Positions 18,699 through 29,105 are shown, counted from the stretch's first letter. The stretch: DNA of 64,000 nt from Bacilli bacterium (GCA_017406955.1 JAFQXM010000012.1:1-64000); one strand, 5' to 3'. A program made the numbers and translations. Notes: a model not told the origin generated them from the letters alone.

Positions 18699-18726
18699 TA
18701 AAAAAAAAGAAAGTATATACTTTCTT
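18699..18726 (-). terminator. Terminator of the pilC-pilD unit
   Basis: The 20-base palindrome AAGAAAGTATATACTTTCTT (18707-18726) followed by eight T on the minus strand. Confidence 0.85.
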
Positions 18727-19489
18727 ATACAGTTAACCAATTAAGTATAATATGAGAATTTATCCCTGTAAAGTAAATAAGTGTAAATGCAAGTAACAGG
18801 AATGGTCCAAATGGTATAACTTTATTTCTATTTGTTTTCATAAAAAATAAAGATATAGGTAAAGCCAATATACTACCTAAAAATATTGTAATAATACCAA
18901 GAAGCGGATCTAAAACTATTCCAAATAGGAACATAAGCTTTATATCACCACCACCTAAACTTTCTTTCTTAAATACACTATCACCTATTAACATAATTGT
19001 ATACATTACTATAAATAATAATATACCAATCAATATATGTTCTATAGTTTGATTTAATCCAAGCCTTAAATACTGTAATATAATAAAGTATCCACTAAAA
19101 AAAATTAAAACTTCATCTGGAATTATTAAATACGATATATCACTAATACATATTATAACCAAAAGAGATATAATACCTAAACCTATTAATAGTTCATATG
19201 AAAAACCATAAAGATAGTAAGTAAACATGAAAAGTATTCCTGTTAATAACTCAGTAATAGGATACTTTAATCCTATTTTTTTCTTACAATATCGACATTT
19301 ACCTTTTAAGAAAATATATGAAAATATTGGAATAATCTCAAAGAATCTCAATTTATGAAAACAAGTATCACAATGACTTTTAGCAAATAAATTTTCATTA
19401 TCTAATGATAATCTATTAGCAACAATACCAAATATTTCACCCATTATTATTCCTAAAAGAAAAAATAGAATAAAATAGATTATATTCAT
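18725..19489 (-). CDS. pilD: Type IV prepilin peptidase (leader peptidase / N-methyltransferase)
   Basis: Membrane aspartyl protease that cleaves class III leaders and methylates the new N terminus, 254 residues with about eight membrane helices. The N-terminal domain has the two cysteine pairs CDTC and CRYC of the methylase/zinc part, between helices 1 and 2. The catalytic aspartates are in CISDISYLIIPDE (first) and LGGGDIKLMFLFG (second, GGGDxK). Its obvious substrate is the pilin at 1-134. pilC lies 12 bases upstream. Confidence 0.95.
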   Translation of the reverse strand: MNIIYFILFFLLGIIMGEIFGIVANRLSLDNENLFAKSHCDTCFHKLRFFEIIPIFSYIFLKGKCRYCKKKIGLKYPITELLTGILFMFTYYLYGFSYELLIGLGIISLLVIICISDISYLIIPDEVLIFFSGYFIILQYLRLGLNQTIEHILIGILLFIVMYTIMLIGDSVFKKESLGGGDIKLMFLFGIVLDPLLGIITIFLGSILALPISLFFMKTNRNKVIPFGPFLLLAFTLIYFTGINSHIILNWLTV

Positions 19490-19501
19490 AAACTATCACC
19501 C

Positions 19502-20911
19502 CTATTTTATTTGACCATAAATACTAAACATAGGCTCTACAATTGATAAAAGTATAATACCAACAATACCGGCTAAAGCCATAATCATTAGTGGTTCCAT
19601 CAAACTTTTCATTTGATCAATAAGAGTCTTATGTAAAGATTGAAAATGATCTGCAACCTTTTCCATCATTAATCCTAATTGTCCAGTACTTTCACCAGTA
19701 ACTAACATTTCATATGCAACAACTGGAAAAGCCCATTCACCTTTAAAAGCTTCTGAAATAGAATCTCCTTTTCCTAAAGACGTTAAACAATTTTTAATTA
19801 TCTCTTTATAAACTTCATTATTAGTAACTTTAGATAAAACTTCCATACTGTCAGTTATAAATACTCCGTGATTTAAAAGAGAGGCAAATGTCTTTGTAAA
19901 ATTAGAAACTTGACTATAAATAATAATATCTTTAATAATAGGTATATGCATTAGTATAATCTGTATAAATTTTCTAAAAGGCTGAACTTTTTTATACATA
20001 ACAACAAATACAACTATTATAAATATTAATCCTAATAATAGTGTAATAAAATTATCTTTAACAAAATTACTAACATTTAGAATTGCTAATGTTAAAGCAG
20101 GTAATTTTGCATTGTTTTCTTCAAACATAACTGCAAACTGTGGCACTAAATATGTAAGCATAAACACTAAAACACCAAAAGCAACTGTAAGTACTACAAC
20201 AGGATATGTCATTGCACTAATCATTTGTTTTCTAGTTTGTTCCATAGATGTATAATACTCTGACATATCATCTAATATAGATGCTAAATCTCCTGTTAAT
20301 TCAGCTGTCTTAACCATATTAACTAACAAATTAGGATATACTTTATTTTGTTTTTTCATGGCACCAGATAAATTTTCACCATTTAAAAGTTCATATACTA
20401 ATCTTTGAAATGATCTTTTTAAAGCAACTTTTTTAGTTTGTTTTTCTAATATCTTAACTGCATCTACTAATGGTATTCCAGATTTAATATAAGTAGATAA
20501 TTGAGTTAATGAAAAAGCTAAATCTTTAGATTTCATTTTCTGATAATCATTAATTTCAATATCATAAGCAGCTCTTAGTTTTACTGATACTACTTGATAA
20601 TCTTGAGCAAGCAAGAAATTTTTTACTTCTGATTCATTTTCAGCTTCAAAGATTCCTGTTTCTTTTCTATTCATTGAATTAATAACTACATATCTATATT
20701 TCTTTAATGGTCTATCTTTTTTATCTTCATCTTTATTTTTCATAAGACCACTCTTATGTTCATTAGGTAACTTATCATTATCATGTAACTCTTTTCTATC
20801 TTTTGCTTCAATAATTTTATCTTCAGTTTTACTAAATAAGGCAACAGGAAAGCTAAATACTTTACGTACTACATGATAAATGCCTATAAATGGTTTCATT
20901 AATACATTCAT
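19502..20911 (-). CDS. pilC: Type IV pilus / type II secretion inner-membrane platform protein PilC
   Basis: The platform protein couples the assembly ATPase to pilin subunits. Two T2SSF domains are visible: residues about 140-265 (LAFSLTQLSTYIKSGIPLVDAVKIL) and about 340-465 (VSNFTKTFASLLNHGVFITDSMEVL), each ending in hydrophobic helices. An N-terminal extension of about 65 residues, basic and charged (KNKDEDKKDRP), precedes the usual YRYVVINSMNRKETG start of PilC. The ATG at 20911 is preferred: an ATG six codons upstream lies in front of, and its frame covers, the AGGAGGG ribosome binding site. It pairs with pilD. Confidence 0.93.
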   Translation of the reverse strand: MNVLMKPFIGIYHVVRKVFSFPVALFSKTEDKIIEAKDRKELHDNDKLPNEHKSGLMKNKDEDKKDRPLKKYRYVVINSMNRKETGIFEAENESEVKNFLLAQDYQVVSVKLRAAYDIEINDYQKMKSKDLAFSLTQLSTYIKSGIPLVDAVKILEKQTKKVALKRSFQRLVYELLNGENLSGAMKKQNKVYPNLLVNMVKTAELTGDLASILDDMSEYYTSMEQTRKQMISAMTYPVVVLTVAFGVLVFMLTYLVPQFAVMFEENNAKLPALTLAILNVSNFVKDNFITLLLGLIFIIVVFVVMYKKVQPFRKFIQIILMHIPIIKDIIIYSQVSNFTKTFASLLNHGVFITDSMEVLSKVTNNEVYKEIIKNCLTSLGKGDSISEAFKGEWAFPVVAYEMLVTGESTGQLGLMMEKVADHFQSLHKTLIDQMKSLMEPLMIMALAGIVGIILLSIVEPMFSIYGQIK

Positions 20912-21025
20912 ACTAGCCCTCCTATTCATCCTATTATAAGTATAACATATATAACAATAGTTTTAAATAATTAATTATTAACTTTTTTAATATTTTTGAC
21001 ATAGTATATATAAAGAGGTGGTATA

Positions 21026-21302
21026 GTGTATAATTACCCATATATAAGACCTAGCATTTTATCTCGAGGATTAGAATTAGTTAGAGGAATAAAATGGGGG
21101 AGTTTACTAGATGGTACTCAAAAAACTCTGGGAGTTATTAATCAAGCAATTCCCATTGTTTATCAAGTAAAACCAATTATGAATAATGCTAAAACTCTTT
21201 TTAAAATTGCTGACTCATTTAAAAATGTTGATCTTGATAATACCAATAATAAAAACACATCAATAAAAAATAGTTATGAAAATAAACCTATTTTTTATAT
21301 AT

Positions 21303-21304
<2 letters not shown>
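21026..21304 (+). CDS. yqfQ: YqfQ/VrrA-like spore protein
   Basis: A 92-residue protein starting at GTG behind AAAGAGGTGG. The central segment LLDGTQKTLGVINQAIPIVYQVKPIMNNAKTLFKI matches the conserved core of YqfQ/VrrA proteins (FLNNTQKVLNxxQQxxPxVQQYxPxxKN). The Gly/Ala-rich repeats seen in Bacillus relatives are missing. YqfQ is a spore-associated protein of unclear function. The tail is Asn-rich. A CATAGTA box (21000-21006) 19 bases upstream resembles a sporulation-sigma -10, but its -35 is not convincing. The gene is divergent from pilC and convergent with tgt. Confidence 0.7.
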
Positions 21305-22444
<1,140 letters not shown>

Positions 22445-22464
22445 TCACATCTATATAATTATAA

Positions 22465-22492
22465 CAAAAAAAGATAAGTATTTCTACTTATC
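22465..22492 (-). terminator. Terminator of the 22491-23795 surface-protein gene
   Basis: Stem GATAAGTA/TACTTATC (22473-22492) followed by T on the minus strand. Confidence 0.85.
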
Positions 22493-23795
22493 AATAACTT
22501 ATATTACTCTTTTCTACTTCTATTATCGGGCGAACACCAAGAACACCATTAGATGATGAACCATAATTATTTATACGACGGTTACTACCATGCACATACA
22601 TAGCATTATAAGCATTATTTGAACTAATGTTTTCTAACCATAACCCATATTTTAATGAACTATTTGAATATTTAGTGTTTTCTAACATATATTTGCATGA
22701 ATCTAAATATCCAGTTGAACTAGATGTTCCAGTTCCACAGGCTGATACTACTTCTTGATATGTGAGTAATCTTGCAGCTCTTCCTGTATATGTAAAGTCT
22801 ATATATTCTGCTCCATTTTGATCTTTTATCTTTCTTGTTTGATTACTTAAACTTACATTCTTCCATTGAGTTGTACTTGGTAATTGTGGTAATAATGTTA
22901 CCGGCCCATTATCTCTTGGTGCATTTTCAGAATCATAGGCATATGTTGCTGCTTCGTTAGGTTCTCCTTCACTTACATTATTATAATATATTAATACACC
23001 ATAATTATTATCTGTATCTAAACTATTTACATAATAGAATCTTTCTGTTTCAGAATTATATTCTCTATCACCATTTACATCACAATCAAACGCATCTCCA
23101 CCTGCTAATGTTCCTGCTGTTCCTAAGTTTCCATATGTTATTTTGTCTCCTATATTATATCCTGCTCCTGTAGATGCACATCCATTTTCATTATTACACG
23201 TCTCTGTATGAAGAGTTGTTGCTCTTCTACAGGTTGGATTGTTTATTGTTACTGCTGTATCATTTTTTTGTACATAATTCATGTTTAACGTTAAATTAAG
23301 TACTTTCTCTTCGCTTGGTAAATCACTAACGTTTATATCATATCTATATCTTACTGTTACTCTTATTCGCTCTTTTGAATTTGCTTTTAATTCTTGTTTT
23401 TCTGCTATATCCACTCCTGAATCATAAGTTGCACTATATGTCATATATTTCTTCTGTTCAGAAGTTAATCCTGTATTTGATATACCACTTATCATTGCAT
23501 CTATACTTCCTGCATTTTTTACATCTACACTAAATTCATAATAATCTCCTGGTTTATCTAGTGTTACTGTATATGTGATATTTGTTCCATTAGAAATTGT
23601 TGGTGTAGTTGCAGAAACACTTCCACTTGTTACATTTAAGTTTTCAAAGTGTATATTCCATGTATTATCTTTTATATTTGTGCTTCCTGCAATATTTAGA
23701 TTATTACTTAATATAGCATATCCTATACCTATTACTAGGGCTACTACAAATACTATTAATAAATACATATTTCTTTTCTTCTTTATTTTATTCAT
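22491..23795 (-). CDS. Membrane-anchored surface protein: TasA-like domain plus DUF6273-like C terminus
   Basis: A 434-residue exported protein. A basic start (NKIKKKR) and one hydrophobic segment (about residues 10-32) anchor or export it. Residues about 38-180 form a beta-rich module (GYAILSNNLNIAGSTNIKDNTWNIHFENL, with VKNAGSIDAMISGI) of the type found in TasA/CalY-like and other Gram-positive surface proteins. The C-terminal half contains cysteines and ends in a WLENIS...YVHGSNRRI...GVLGVRPIIEV pattern like DUF6273/FISUMP-type modules, which close in GVRPVI. The function is probably cell-surface display or adhesion; this is inferred. It is monocistronic, between tgt and rpmF. Confidence 0.7.
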   Translation of the reverse strand: MNKIKKKRNMYLLIVFVVALVIGIGYAILSNNLNIAGSTNIKDNTWNIHFENLNVTSGSVSATTPTISNGTNITYTVTLDKPGDYYEFSVDVKNAGSIDAMISGISNTGLTSEQKKYMTYSATYDSGVDIAEKQELKANSKERIRVTVRYRYDINVSDLPSEEKVLNLTLNMNYVQKNDTAVTINNPTCRRATTLHTETCNNENGCASTGAGYNIGDKITYGNLGTAGTLAGGDAFDCDVNGDREYNSETERFYYVNSLDTDNNYGVLIYYNNVSEGEPNEAATYAYDSENAPRDNGPVTLLPQLPSTTQWKNVSLSNQTRKIKDQNGAEYIDFTYTGRAARLLTYQEVVSACGTGTSSSTGYLDSCKYMLENTKYSNSSLKYGLWLENISSNNAYNAMYVHGSNRRINNYGSSSNGVLGVRPIIEVEKSNISY

Positions 23796-23851
23796 ACTAT
23801 CACCTATATTCTTATACTTTAATTATATATTATATATTTTTTTATTACAAT

Positions 23852-23872
23852 AAAAAAAGACACTTAAGTGTC
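23852..23872 (-). terminator. Terminator of the yceD-rpmF transcript
   Basis: Palindrome GACACTTAAGTGTC (23859-23872) followed by seven T on the minus strand. Confidence 0.87.
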
Positions 23873-23879
23873 AAATAAA

Positions 23880-24089
23880 TTATTCAGCTTCTTTAGTTTC
23901 TACAACATTTTTTCCTTTATATGCTCCACACTTAGGACATACTCTATGTGGCTTAATCATTTCTCCACAACTTGGACATTTAGTCATTCCTGGAATATCC
24001 TTAGCATTATGAGCCCTTCTCATTCTTTTTCTTGTTTTTGAAACTTTACGAGCAGGAACTGCGAACATTTGAATATCTAATTCCATCAT
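23880..24089 (-). CDS. rpmF: 50S ribosomal protein L32 with an L27-like cleavable leader
   Basis: Zinc-ribbon ribosomal protein of 69 residues. The body [18 protein letters not shown] and [18 protein letters not shown] (four zinc cysteines) are standard. The unusual part is the N terminus: [10 protein letters not shown] precedes VPARK, where ordinary L32 begins (M)AVPxRKxS. The motif LDIQMFA copies the leader LDIQLFA of L27 in this same window, which Prp cleaves after FA. Cleavage here would give VPARK, one residue short of the normal mature L32. GAGGAG precedes the tandem ATGATG. It follows yceD, as is typical. Confidence 0.95.
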   Translation of the reverse strand: MMELDIQMFAVPARKVSKTRKRMRRAHNAKDIPGMTKCPSCGEMIKPHRVCPKCGAYKGKNVVETKEAE

Positions 24090-24095
24090 ATATAA

Positions 24096-24560
24096 TCACT
24101 CCTCTTTAAAATCCTTCAATAAATCATTAAATGGATTATTATTTTTTATTAGTTCATCTTCACTAACTAATTTCCATCCATCCCCTTTATATTCACTAAA
24201 ATCTTCTACTTTACTATAGTGCATGGGAATCTCTAGTACAATATTTTCCCACAAAAACGAAAATATATCAAGTACCTTTTCACTTTTTTTCCAATTTTCT
24301 TCTATTTTATCATCATATTCTATAGAAATTGGATAATTTAATGCCTCAAGTGATACAGAATCTTCTATTTCTATATTACCTTCTATACTACAATTAATCT
24401 TCTCTACATCATTATCAATATATATTTTTCCATATACTTTTATATTTTTTATAGACTTTACTAAACTTTTATCAATATATTCATCTGGTATATTATAAAC
24501 ACCATTTATTGGAATTTCATCAACAGTATTACTTTGTAATAAAGATAAATCTATATCCAT
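24096..24560 (-). CDS. yceD: YceD/DUF177-family protein
   Basis: A 154-residue cytoplasmic protein in the conserved pair yceD-rpmF, separated by six bases. The DUF177 pattern is present: an internal VYGKIYIDNDVEKINCSIEGNIEI (the G.i.....l.C.R.l module) and the C-terminal KGDGWKLVSEDELIKNNNPFNDLLKDF, close to the family's GDGWxLxSEEE..DPRxxxL ending. The family is linked to rRNA accumulation, partly by context and partly by plant homologues. Only one of the usual cysteines is kept. Confidence 0.82.
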   Translation of the reverse strand: MDIDLSLLQSNTVDEIPINGVYNIPDEYIDKSLVKSIKNIKVYGKIYIDNDVEKINCSIEGNIEIEDSVSLEALNYPISIEYDDKIEENWKKSEKVLDIFSFLWENIVLEIPMHYSKVEDFSEYKGDGWKLVSEDELIKNNNPFNDLLKDFKEE

Positions 24561-24568
24561 ATACCCTC

Positions 24569-25141
24569 CTATTTAGCTTTGGCTATATCACTATTTTCTT
24601 CAACAATTTGAATTTTTCCATGATAATGAAGATCTTCACTTGCAGTCGCATCATTATTAGTCCATATTCTAACTGTATAATCTTTTTCTCCTAAAGCTTT
24701 TATTTTAGTAGTTTTTAAAGTGTTATCTTCTAAAGTATTTAAACCATATATTTTATTATTTTTACCATCTTTTAAAGACACTTTAATTACTTCTTTTGGT
24801 ATTTGTTTTTCTCCACAATTATCATCAGTAATTGCTTCTACATCTTCTACTAATTTTATTTTATAATTAACTGGTATAGTTAAATTATTCTTAACAGTAA
24901 ATGTATAAGATTTAGATGATAACCCAACTGCATCTGTAACAGGAATAACTTTAGTTAAAGAAACTTGATCACCACTTTTTTCATGAAAAGTAATTTCAAG
25001 TGATGAAGAATTATAATCAACAGTTCTTTCTTTTCTAAACTTATAATATATTTTATATGTTGCGAAAACTGCAAATAATAAAATTAATGCTATAATAATA
25101 ACATTTTTAATAATTAACTTTTTATAATAATTTTTATACAT
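24569..25141 (-). CDS. Membrane-anchored TasA-like extracytoplasmic protein, unknown
   Basis: A 190-residue protein with a basic N terminus and a single hydrophobic segment (about residues 11-30), then an extracytoplasmic beta-rich domain. The pattern KSYTFTVKNNLTIPVNYKIKLVED and KDYTVRIWTNNDATASEDLHYHGKIQIVEE resembles the Ig-like fold of TasA/camelysin-type proteins. It is the first gene of the unit that continues into yceD and rpmF, behind its own promoter, an odd placement. Similar modules occur at 22491-23795 and 45683-46189. Function unknown. Confidence 0.65.
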   Translation of the reverse strand: MYKNYYKKLIIKNVIIIALILLFAVFATYKIYYKFRKERTVDYNSSSLEITFHEKSGDQVSLTKVIPVTDAVGLSSKSYTFTVKNNLTIPVNYKIKLVEDVEAITDDNCGEKQIPKEVIKVSLKDGKNNKIYGLNTLEDNTLKTTKIKALGEKDYTVRIWTNNDATASEDLHYHGKIQIVEENSDIAKAK

Positions 25142-25157
25142 AATACACCTCTTAATA

Positions 25158-25186
25158 ATGATAATATTTTGTTTAAATTAAGTCAA
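25158..25186 (-). promoter_or_regulatory. Sigma-A type promoter for 24569/yceD/rpmF
   Basis: TTGACT (25181-25186), 17 bases, TATCAT (25158-25163), followed by AAGAGGTG and the ATG at 25141. Confidence 0.7.
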
Positions 25187-25213
25187 GAATTTGAAAAAAT
25201 TAAGTGTAAAGTA

Positions 25214-25702
25214 TTAATAACCTAATACCTTATCTAGACTTTCATCATTATTTATAAATTCTTCAACTAATATCTTAGTATACTTAGTTTTAGTATCTCT
25301 AATTATAACTTCTTTAATACCTGCATTTATAATCATTCTTTTACATAGTGCACATGGTCTGGCTTTTTCTACATATTTATTATCATTATAGTTTTTACCA
25401 ACTAAATATAAAGTAGAATCTATCATACTCTTTCTATCAGCACTTATAATTGCATTTTGTTCTGCATGTACACTTCTACATAATTCATATCGTTCTCCAC
25501 GCGGAACATTTAATTTTTCACGAGTACAATATTTTAAATCACAACAATTCTTTCTACCTCTAGGAGCACCTACATACCCAGTAGAAATAATTTCATCATT
25601 TTTAACTATAATAGCTCCAAAATTTCTTCTAAGACATGTACCTCTTTCAAGTACTGATTCAGCAATATCTAAATAATAATTAGGCTTATCTACTCTTTTC
25701 AT
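25214..25702 (-). CDS. comEB: Deoxycytidylate deaminase (ComEB-like)
   Basis: Converts dCMP to dUMP for thymidylate synthesis. The 162-residue protein has zinc-site residues in SVHAEQNAI (His and catalytic Glu) and PCALCKRMI (two Cys), preceded by NFGAIIVKNDEIISTGYVGAPRG. An additional CDLKYC region suits the two-zinc dCMP deaminase subtype. ATG at 25702 follows AGAGGTGAT. In Bacillus the same gene is comEB beside comEA/comEC; here it is far from that locus. Allosteric dCTP control is family knowledge only. Confidence 0.93.
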   Translation of the reverse strand: MKRVDKPNYYLDIAESVLERGTCLRRNFGAIIVKNDEIISTGYVGAPRGRKNCCDLKYCTREKLNVPRGERYELCRSVHAEQNAIISADRKSMIDSTLYLVGKNYNDNKYVEKARPCALCKRMIINAGIKEVIIRDTKTKYTKILVEEFINNDESLDKVLGY

Positions 25703-25772
25703 ATTATCACCTCTTTGGTAATAATATTTTATCATATTATTAAGAAAATCTATATAATTTAATTTATTTATA

Positions 25773-26861
25773 TCAGTTATTTACATTTCTACTTATATTT
25801 AAAAGTATTCCCATAGATACCATACTAATAAGTAAACTACTTCCTCCATAAGAAATAAATGGTAATGTTACTCCTGTTACTGGAATTAATCCTATTACAA
25901 CCATTAAATTCATAAGAGTTTGAAATATTATTTGAAATATCATACCAAATGCTAAATACTTAGAAAAACTATCTTTAGTATTAAGGGCTATTTTAATACC
26001 ACAATAAAGTATAATAGAAAATAATCCCACTATTATAAAACAACCTACTACACCAAATTCTTCAGATATAATTGAAAAAATAAAATCCGTTTGTGGTTCT
26101 GGTAAGTAAAATTGTTTTTGAATAGAATTACCAAATCCATTACCTAAAAGTCCTCCAGGACCTATTGCATATAAACTTTGTATTATCTGAAAACCAGTAC
26201 CTAAAGGATCATTCCAAGGATTAACAAATGATGTTATTCTATCCATTCTATAAGGAGCAATTATAATTAGAAGTATTATTCCAATTAATCCTATTATTCC
26301 AATACCAAAAAAGAATTTCATATTTACACCAGCTATAAATAATAAAGATATAATTGATAATACTAAGATGACTCCAGTACCTAAGTCAGGTTGTAACATA
26401 ATAAGAGCAAATAATATTAATAGTATGCCTAGTATTGGAAATACACCCTTTTTATAACTTTTTAAGAATTTATTACTATTAGTTAAATATTTACTAGTAA
26501 ATATAATCATACCTAGTTTAGCAGCTTCACTAGGTTGGATTCCTAAAGGCCCTATACCAAACCAACTTCTACTACCATTTCTAATACTTCCTATACCTGG
26601 TATTAAGACTAGTATTAATAATATAAAACATATTAATAATATTTTATTAGAATTTTTATAATAAACTTTATAATCTATTTTAGATATAAATATCATTAAA
26701 ATAATTCCAAGTATTAAGAAAATAAATTGATACTTTAAATAATGAAAACTATCATTAAACTTATAATTAGCCCATATACTAGAAGCTGAATATATCATAA
26801 TAAGACCAAATATTGATATTAATATTACTGATAAAAATAAGATTTTATCATATTTTTTCAT
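25773..26861 (-). CDS. ftsW: FtsW/RodA/SpoVE-family lipid II polymerase
   Basis: SEDS-family peptidoglycan glycosyltransferase, 362 residues with about ten membrane helices. Typical segments are GIGSIRNGSRSWFGIGPLGIQPSEAAKLG (near residues 87-115), NPWNDPLGTGFQIIQSLYAIGPGGLLGNG (about 213-241), PEPQTDFIFSIISEEFG and the C-terminal PVTGVTLPFISYGGSS. The extra IGxGG..G..YLPEPQTDFIF matches the FtsW/SpoVE rather than the RodA branch. It is downstream of mraY. Together with the SpoVD-like PBP nearby it could be the sporulation-specific SpoVE or the vegetative FtsW; the sequence does not decide. Confidence 0.93.
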   Translation of the reverse strand: MKKYDKILFLSVILISIFGLIMIYSASSIWANYKFNDSFHYLKYQFIFLILGIILMIFISKIDYKVYYKNSNKILLICFILLILVLIPGIGSIRNGSRSWFGIGPLGIQPSEAAKLGMIIFTSKYLTNSNKFLKSYKKGVFPILGILLILFALIMLQPDLGTGVILVLSIISLLFIAGVNMKFFFGIGIIGLIGIILLIIIAPYRMDRITSFVNPWNDPLGTGFQIIQSLYAIGPGGLLGNGFGNSIQKQFYLPEPQTDFIFSIISEEFGVVGCFIIVGLFSIILYCGIKIALNTKDSFSKYLAFGMIFQIIFQTLMNLMVVIGLIPVTGVTLPFISYGGSSLLISMVSMGILLNISRNVNN

Positions 26862-26892
26862 GTAATCACCTAATAAATTATATTTAGTGACA

Positions 26893-26917
26893 ATAAAAAA
26901 AAGACTTTAAAGTCTTT
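26893..26917 (-). terminator. Terminator after mraY
   Basis: Palindrome AAAGACTTTAAAGTCTTT (26900-26917) followed by T on the minus strand. Confidence 0.85.
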
Positions 26918-27896
26918 ATAACCAAACACCAAAGATTATTCCAGCCATAGCAAGTATTAATCCACCTACCCAGAACAATTTAACTATATCAGTCTCACTC
27001 CATCCTAGTTTTTCAAAATGATGATGTAGTGGTGTCATTAAGAATAGTTTTTTCTTAAATACATATAACCAAAACACTTGAATAATAACACTTAATGTTT
27101 CAATAACAAAAATACCCGCAACTACTAATAAAGTTAACTCTCTATGAGTAAGTATCGCAATAGCTCCCATCACAGCACCTAGTGCAAGAGAACCAGTATC
27201 TCCCATAAATATCTTTGCTGGATGGGTATTATAAATTAAGAAACCTACAATAGATCCAACTAATATTAAACTAAATACTCCAATATCTTCAAAACCAACC
27301 ATTAAAGATATCAAACTAAAAGCTATAAAAGCTATAGCGGAAAGTCCCCCTGCAAGCCCATCTAATCCATCTGTTAAATTAACTGCATTAGATGCCCCTA
27401 CTAATACAAATAATATGAATAATCCGTATAACCAACTCATTTCAAAATCTAAATGTAGTGTTCCAACGACCCATGATGTTTGCCCACCATTTCTCATATA
27501 GATATAGAAAAATCCAATCGCAATTAATACTTGCATTAATAGCTTCTGATAATCAGTTAATCCTTCGTTTTTTCCTCTTCTAATAGATAAGAAATCATCT
27601 AAAAATCCAATACATGCATAACCAATAAATACCAATAATACTATTCCCAAGTTAGATGTATAATCAATCTTATGAGTAATAAGTAAAAACAAAGTAGCAA
27701 ATACTGTAGGAAGGATAAATATTAAACCTCCCATAGTAGGAGTTCCTTCTTTTTTACGATGTGCATCTCTAACAAAGACACTTATTTTTTGACCTATATT
27801 TAACTTTTTTAATAATGGAACTAAAATTAGTCCTAATACTGCTGATGATAAAAATCCCAACATTATAGCAACAATTGCTTTAGTTAATAATAGCAT
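26916..27896 (-). CDS. mraY: Phospho-MurNAc-pentapeptide translocase
   Basis: Makes lipid I at the inner face of the membrane. The 326-residue protein has about ten helices. Catalytic aspartates are in GFLDDFLSIRRGKNEGL (the DD pair near residues 99-100), NLTDGLDGLAGG near 173-184, and HHHFEKLGWSE (the HHH loop) near 291-301. It also shows the RDAHRKKEGTPTMGG opening near 43-57. mraY is separated from mraZ-pbpB, and from murD/murF, which are not in the window. A plausible -10 (TATAAT) lies at about 27926-27931. Confidence 0.97.
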   Translation of the reverse strand: MLLLTKAIVAIMLGFLSSAVLGLILVPLLKKLNIGQKISVFVRDAHRKKEGTPTMGGLIFILPTVFATLFLLITHKIDYTSNLGIVLLVFIGYACIGFLDDFLSIRRGKNEGLTDYQKLLMQVLIAIGFFYIYMRNGGQTSWVVGTLHLDFEMSWLYGLFILFVLVGASNAVNLTDGLDGLAGGLSAIAFIAFSLISLMVGFEDIGVFSLILVGSIVGFLIYNTHPAKIFMGDTGSLALGAVMGAIAILTHRELTLLVVAGIFVIETLSVIIQVFWLYVFKKKLFLMTPLHHHFEKLGWSETDIVKLFWVGGLILAMAGIIFGVWL

Positions 27897-27997
27897 TTTT
27901 TCAACTCCATTCCTCTTGCAATATTATATCATAAATAATTATACATTATGAAAGAATAAACTAATTTAGACAAAAGTTTACACAAGTTACTTGTAAA

Positions 27998-29101
27998 TTA
28001 TAAATACCAAATTTTTTCATTATTTTTTCTAACTTCTTTAATAATTCCTCCACCAAGACATTCTTCACCATTATATAAAACACATGCTTGTCCAGGAGTA
28101 ACTGATTTAAATCCTTGTGGATATTTAACTAATATTTCATCATTATCTAACCATTCAAGTTCAACATCTACATCTTTAGATCTATACCTAAATTTAGCAG
28201 TGCATTTAGTTATCTTTTTATCACCTAAATAGTTTATTTCATTAATAATACAACTATCACTAATTAAATATTCTTCATTACCAGTACAAATATATAAAAT
28301 ATTTTTATCTAAATCTTTACCTACTACAAACATTCTGTCAGGAGTACCACCAATATTTAGACCTCTTCTTTGTCCAATAGTATAATTCATTAAACCAACA
28401 TGTTTGCCAACTACTTCATTAGTATCTATATTAACTATGTCACCAGGCTGATTGGGTAAATAATTACTTAAAAAGCTTCTAAAATTTCTTTCTCCAATAA
28501 AACATATTCCAGTAGAATCTTTTTTATCTGCAGTTACTAAATCATATTCTTCTGCAATCTTTCTTACTTCTTTCTTTTTCATATCTCCTATTGGAAATAA
28601 TACATTTTCAAATTGTTCTTTACTAACTTGTGACAAAAAATAAGTTTGATCTTTATTATCATCTACTCCTCTTAATAATTTATCATCTTCTAGTCTTGCA
28701 TAATGACCAGTAGCAATATAATCTGCTCCTAGTTTTTCTGCTTCTTCTTTAAACATATCAAATTTAATATATTTATTACACATAATATCTGGATTTGGAG
28801 TACGACCTTTTTTTAATTCATCAAGAAAATAAGTAAATACATAATCCCAGTATTCCTTTATAAAATCCTTTCTATATAATTTAATATTTAACTTTTCACA
28901 TACTTTTTTAGCATCTTCATAATCAACTTCTTGTGGACAAATTCCTTGTTCAGTAGTTGGAGCACCCTCTAGTTCTCCATCTGCTAAAGAATCCCAGTTT
29001 CTCATAAATAAACCAATTACTTCATATCCTTGTTTTTGAAGAATAATAGCCGCAACAGAACTATCTACTCCTCCAGACATACCTATCACTACTTTTTTCA
29101 T
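27998..29101 (-). CDS. mnmA: tRNA-specific 2-thiouridylase MnmA
   Basis: Adds sulfur at U34 of Lys, Glu and Gln tRNAs. The 367-residue protein has the PP-loop GMSGGVDSSVAA (residues 7-18), first catalytic Cys in NPDIMCNKYIKF near 109, second Cys in STGICFIGERNFRSFLS near 200, and a C-terminal beta barrel with GQRRGLNIGG. All key residues are visible. GGTGAT precedes ATG. It lies 4 bases downstream of the nucleotidase-like gene and shares its promoter. Confidence 0.97.
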   Translation of the reverse strand: MKKVVIGMSGGVDSSVAAIILQKQGYEVIGLFMRNWDSLADGELEGAPTTEQGICPQEVDYEDAKKVCEKLNIKLYRKDFIKEYWDYVFTYFLDELKKGRTPNPDIMCNKYIKFDMFKEEAEKLGADYIATGHYARLEDDKLLRGVDDNKDQTYFLSQVSKEQFENVLFPIGDMKKKEVRKIAEEYDLVTADKKDSTGICFIGERNFRSFLSNYLPNQPGDIVNIDTNEVVGKHVGLMNYTIGQRRGLNIGGTPDRMFVVGKDLDKNILYICTGNEEYLISDSCIINEINYLGDKKITKCTAKFRYRSKDVDVELEWLDNDEILVKYPQGFKSVTPGQACVLYNGEECLGGGIIKEVRKNNEKIWYL

Positions 29102-29105
29102 ATTA

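Noticed and set aside
20912-20929. ATG at 20929 as the pilC start
   Set aside because: Its first codons cover the AGGAGGG ribosome binding site of the ATG at 20911, so the later codon is the real start.
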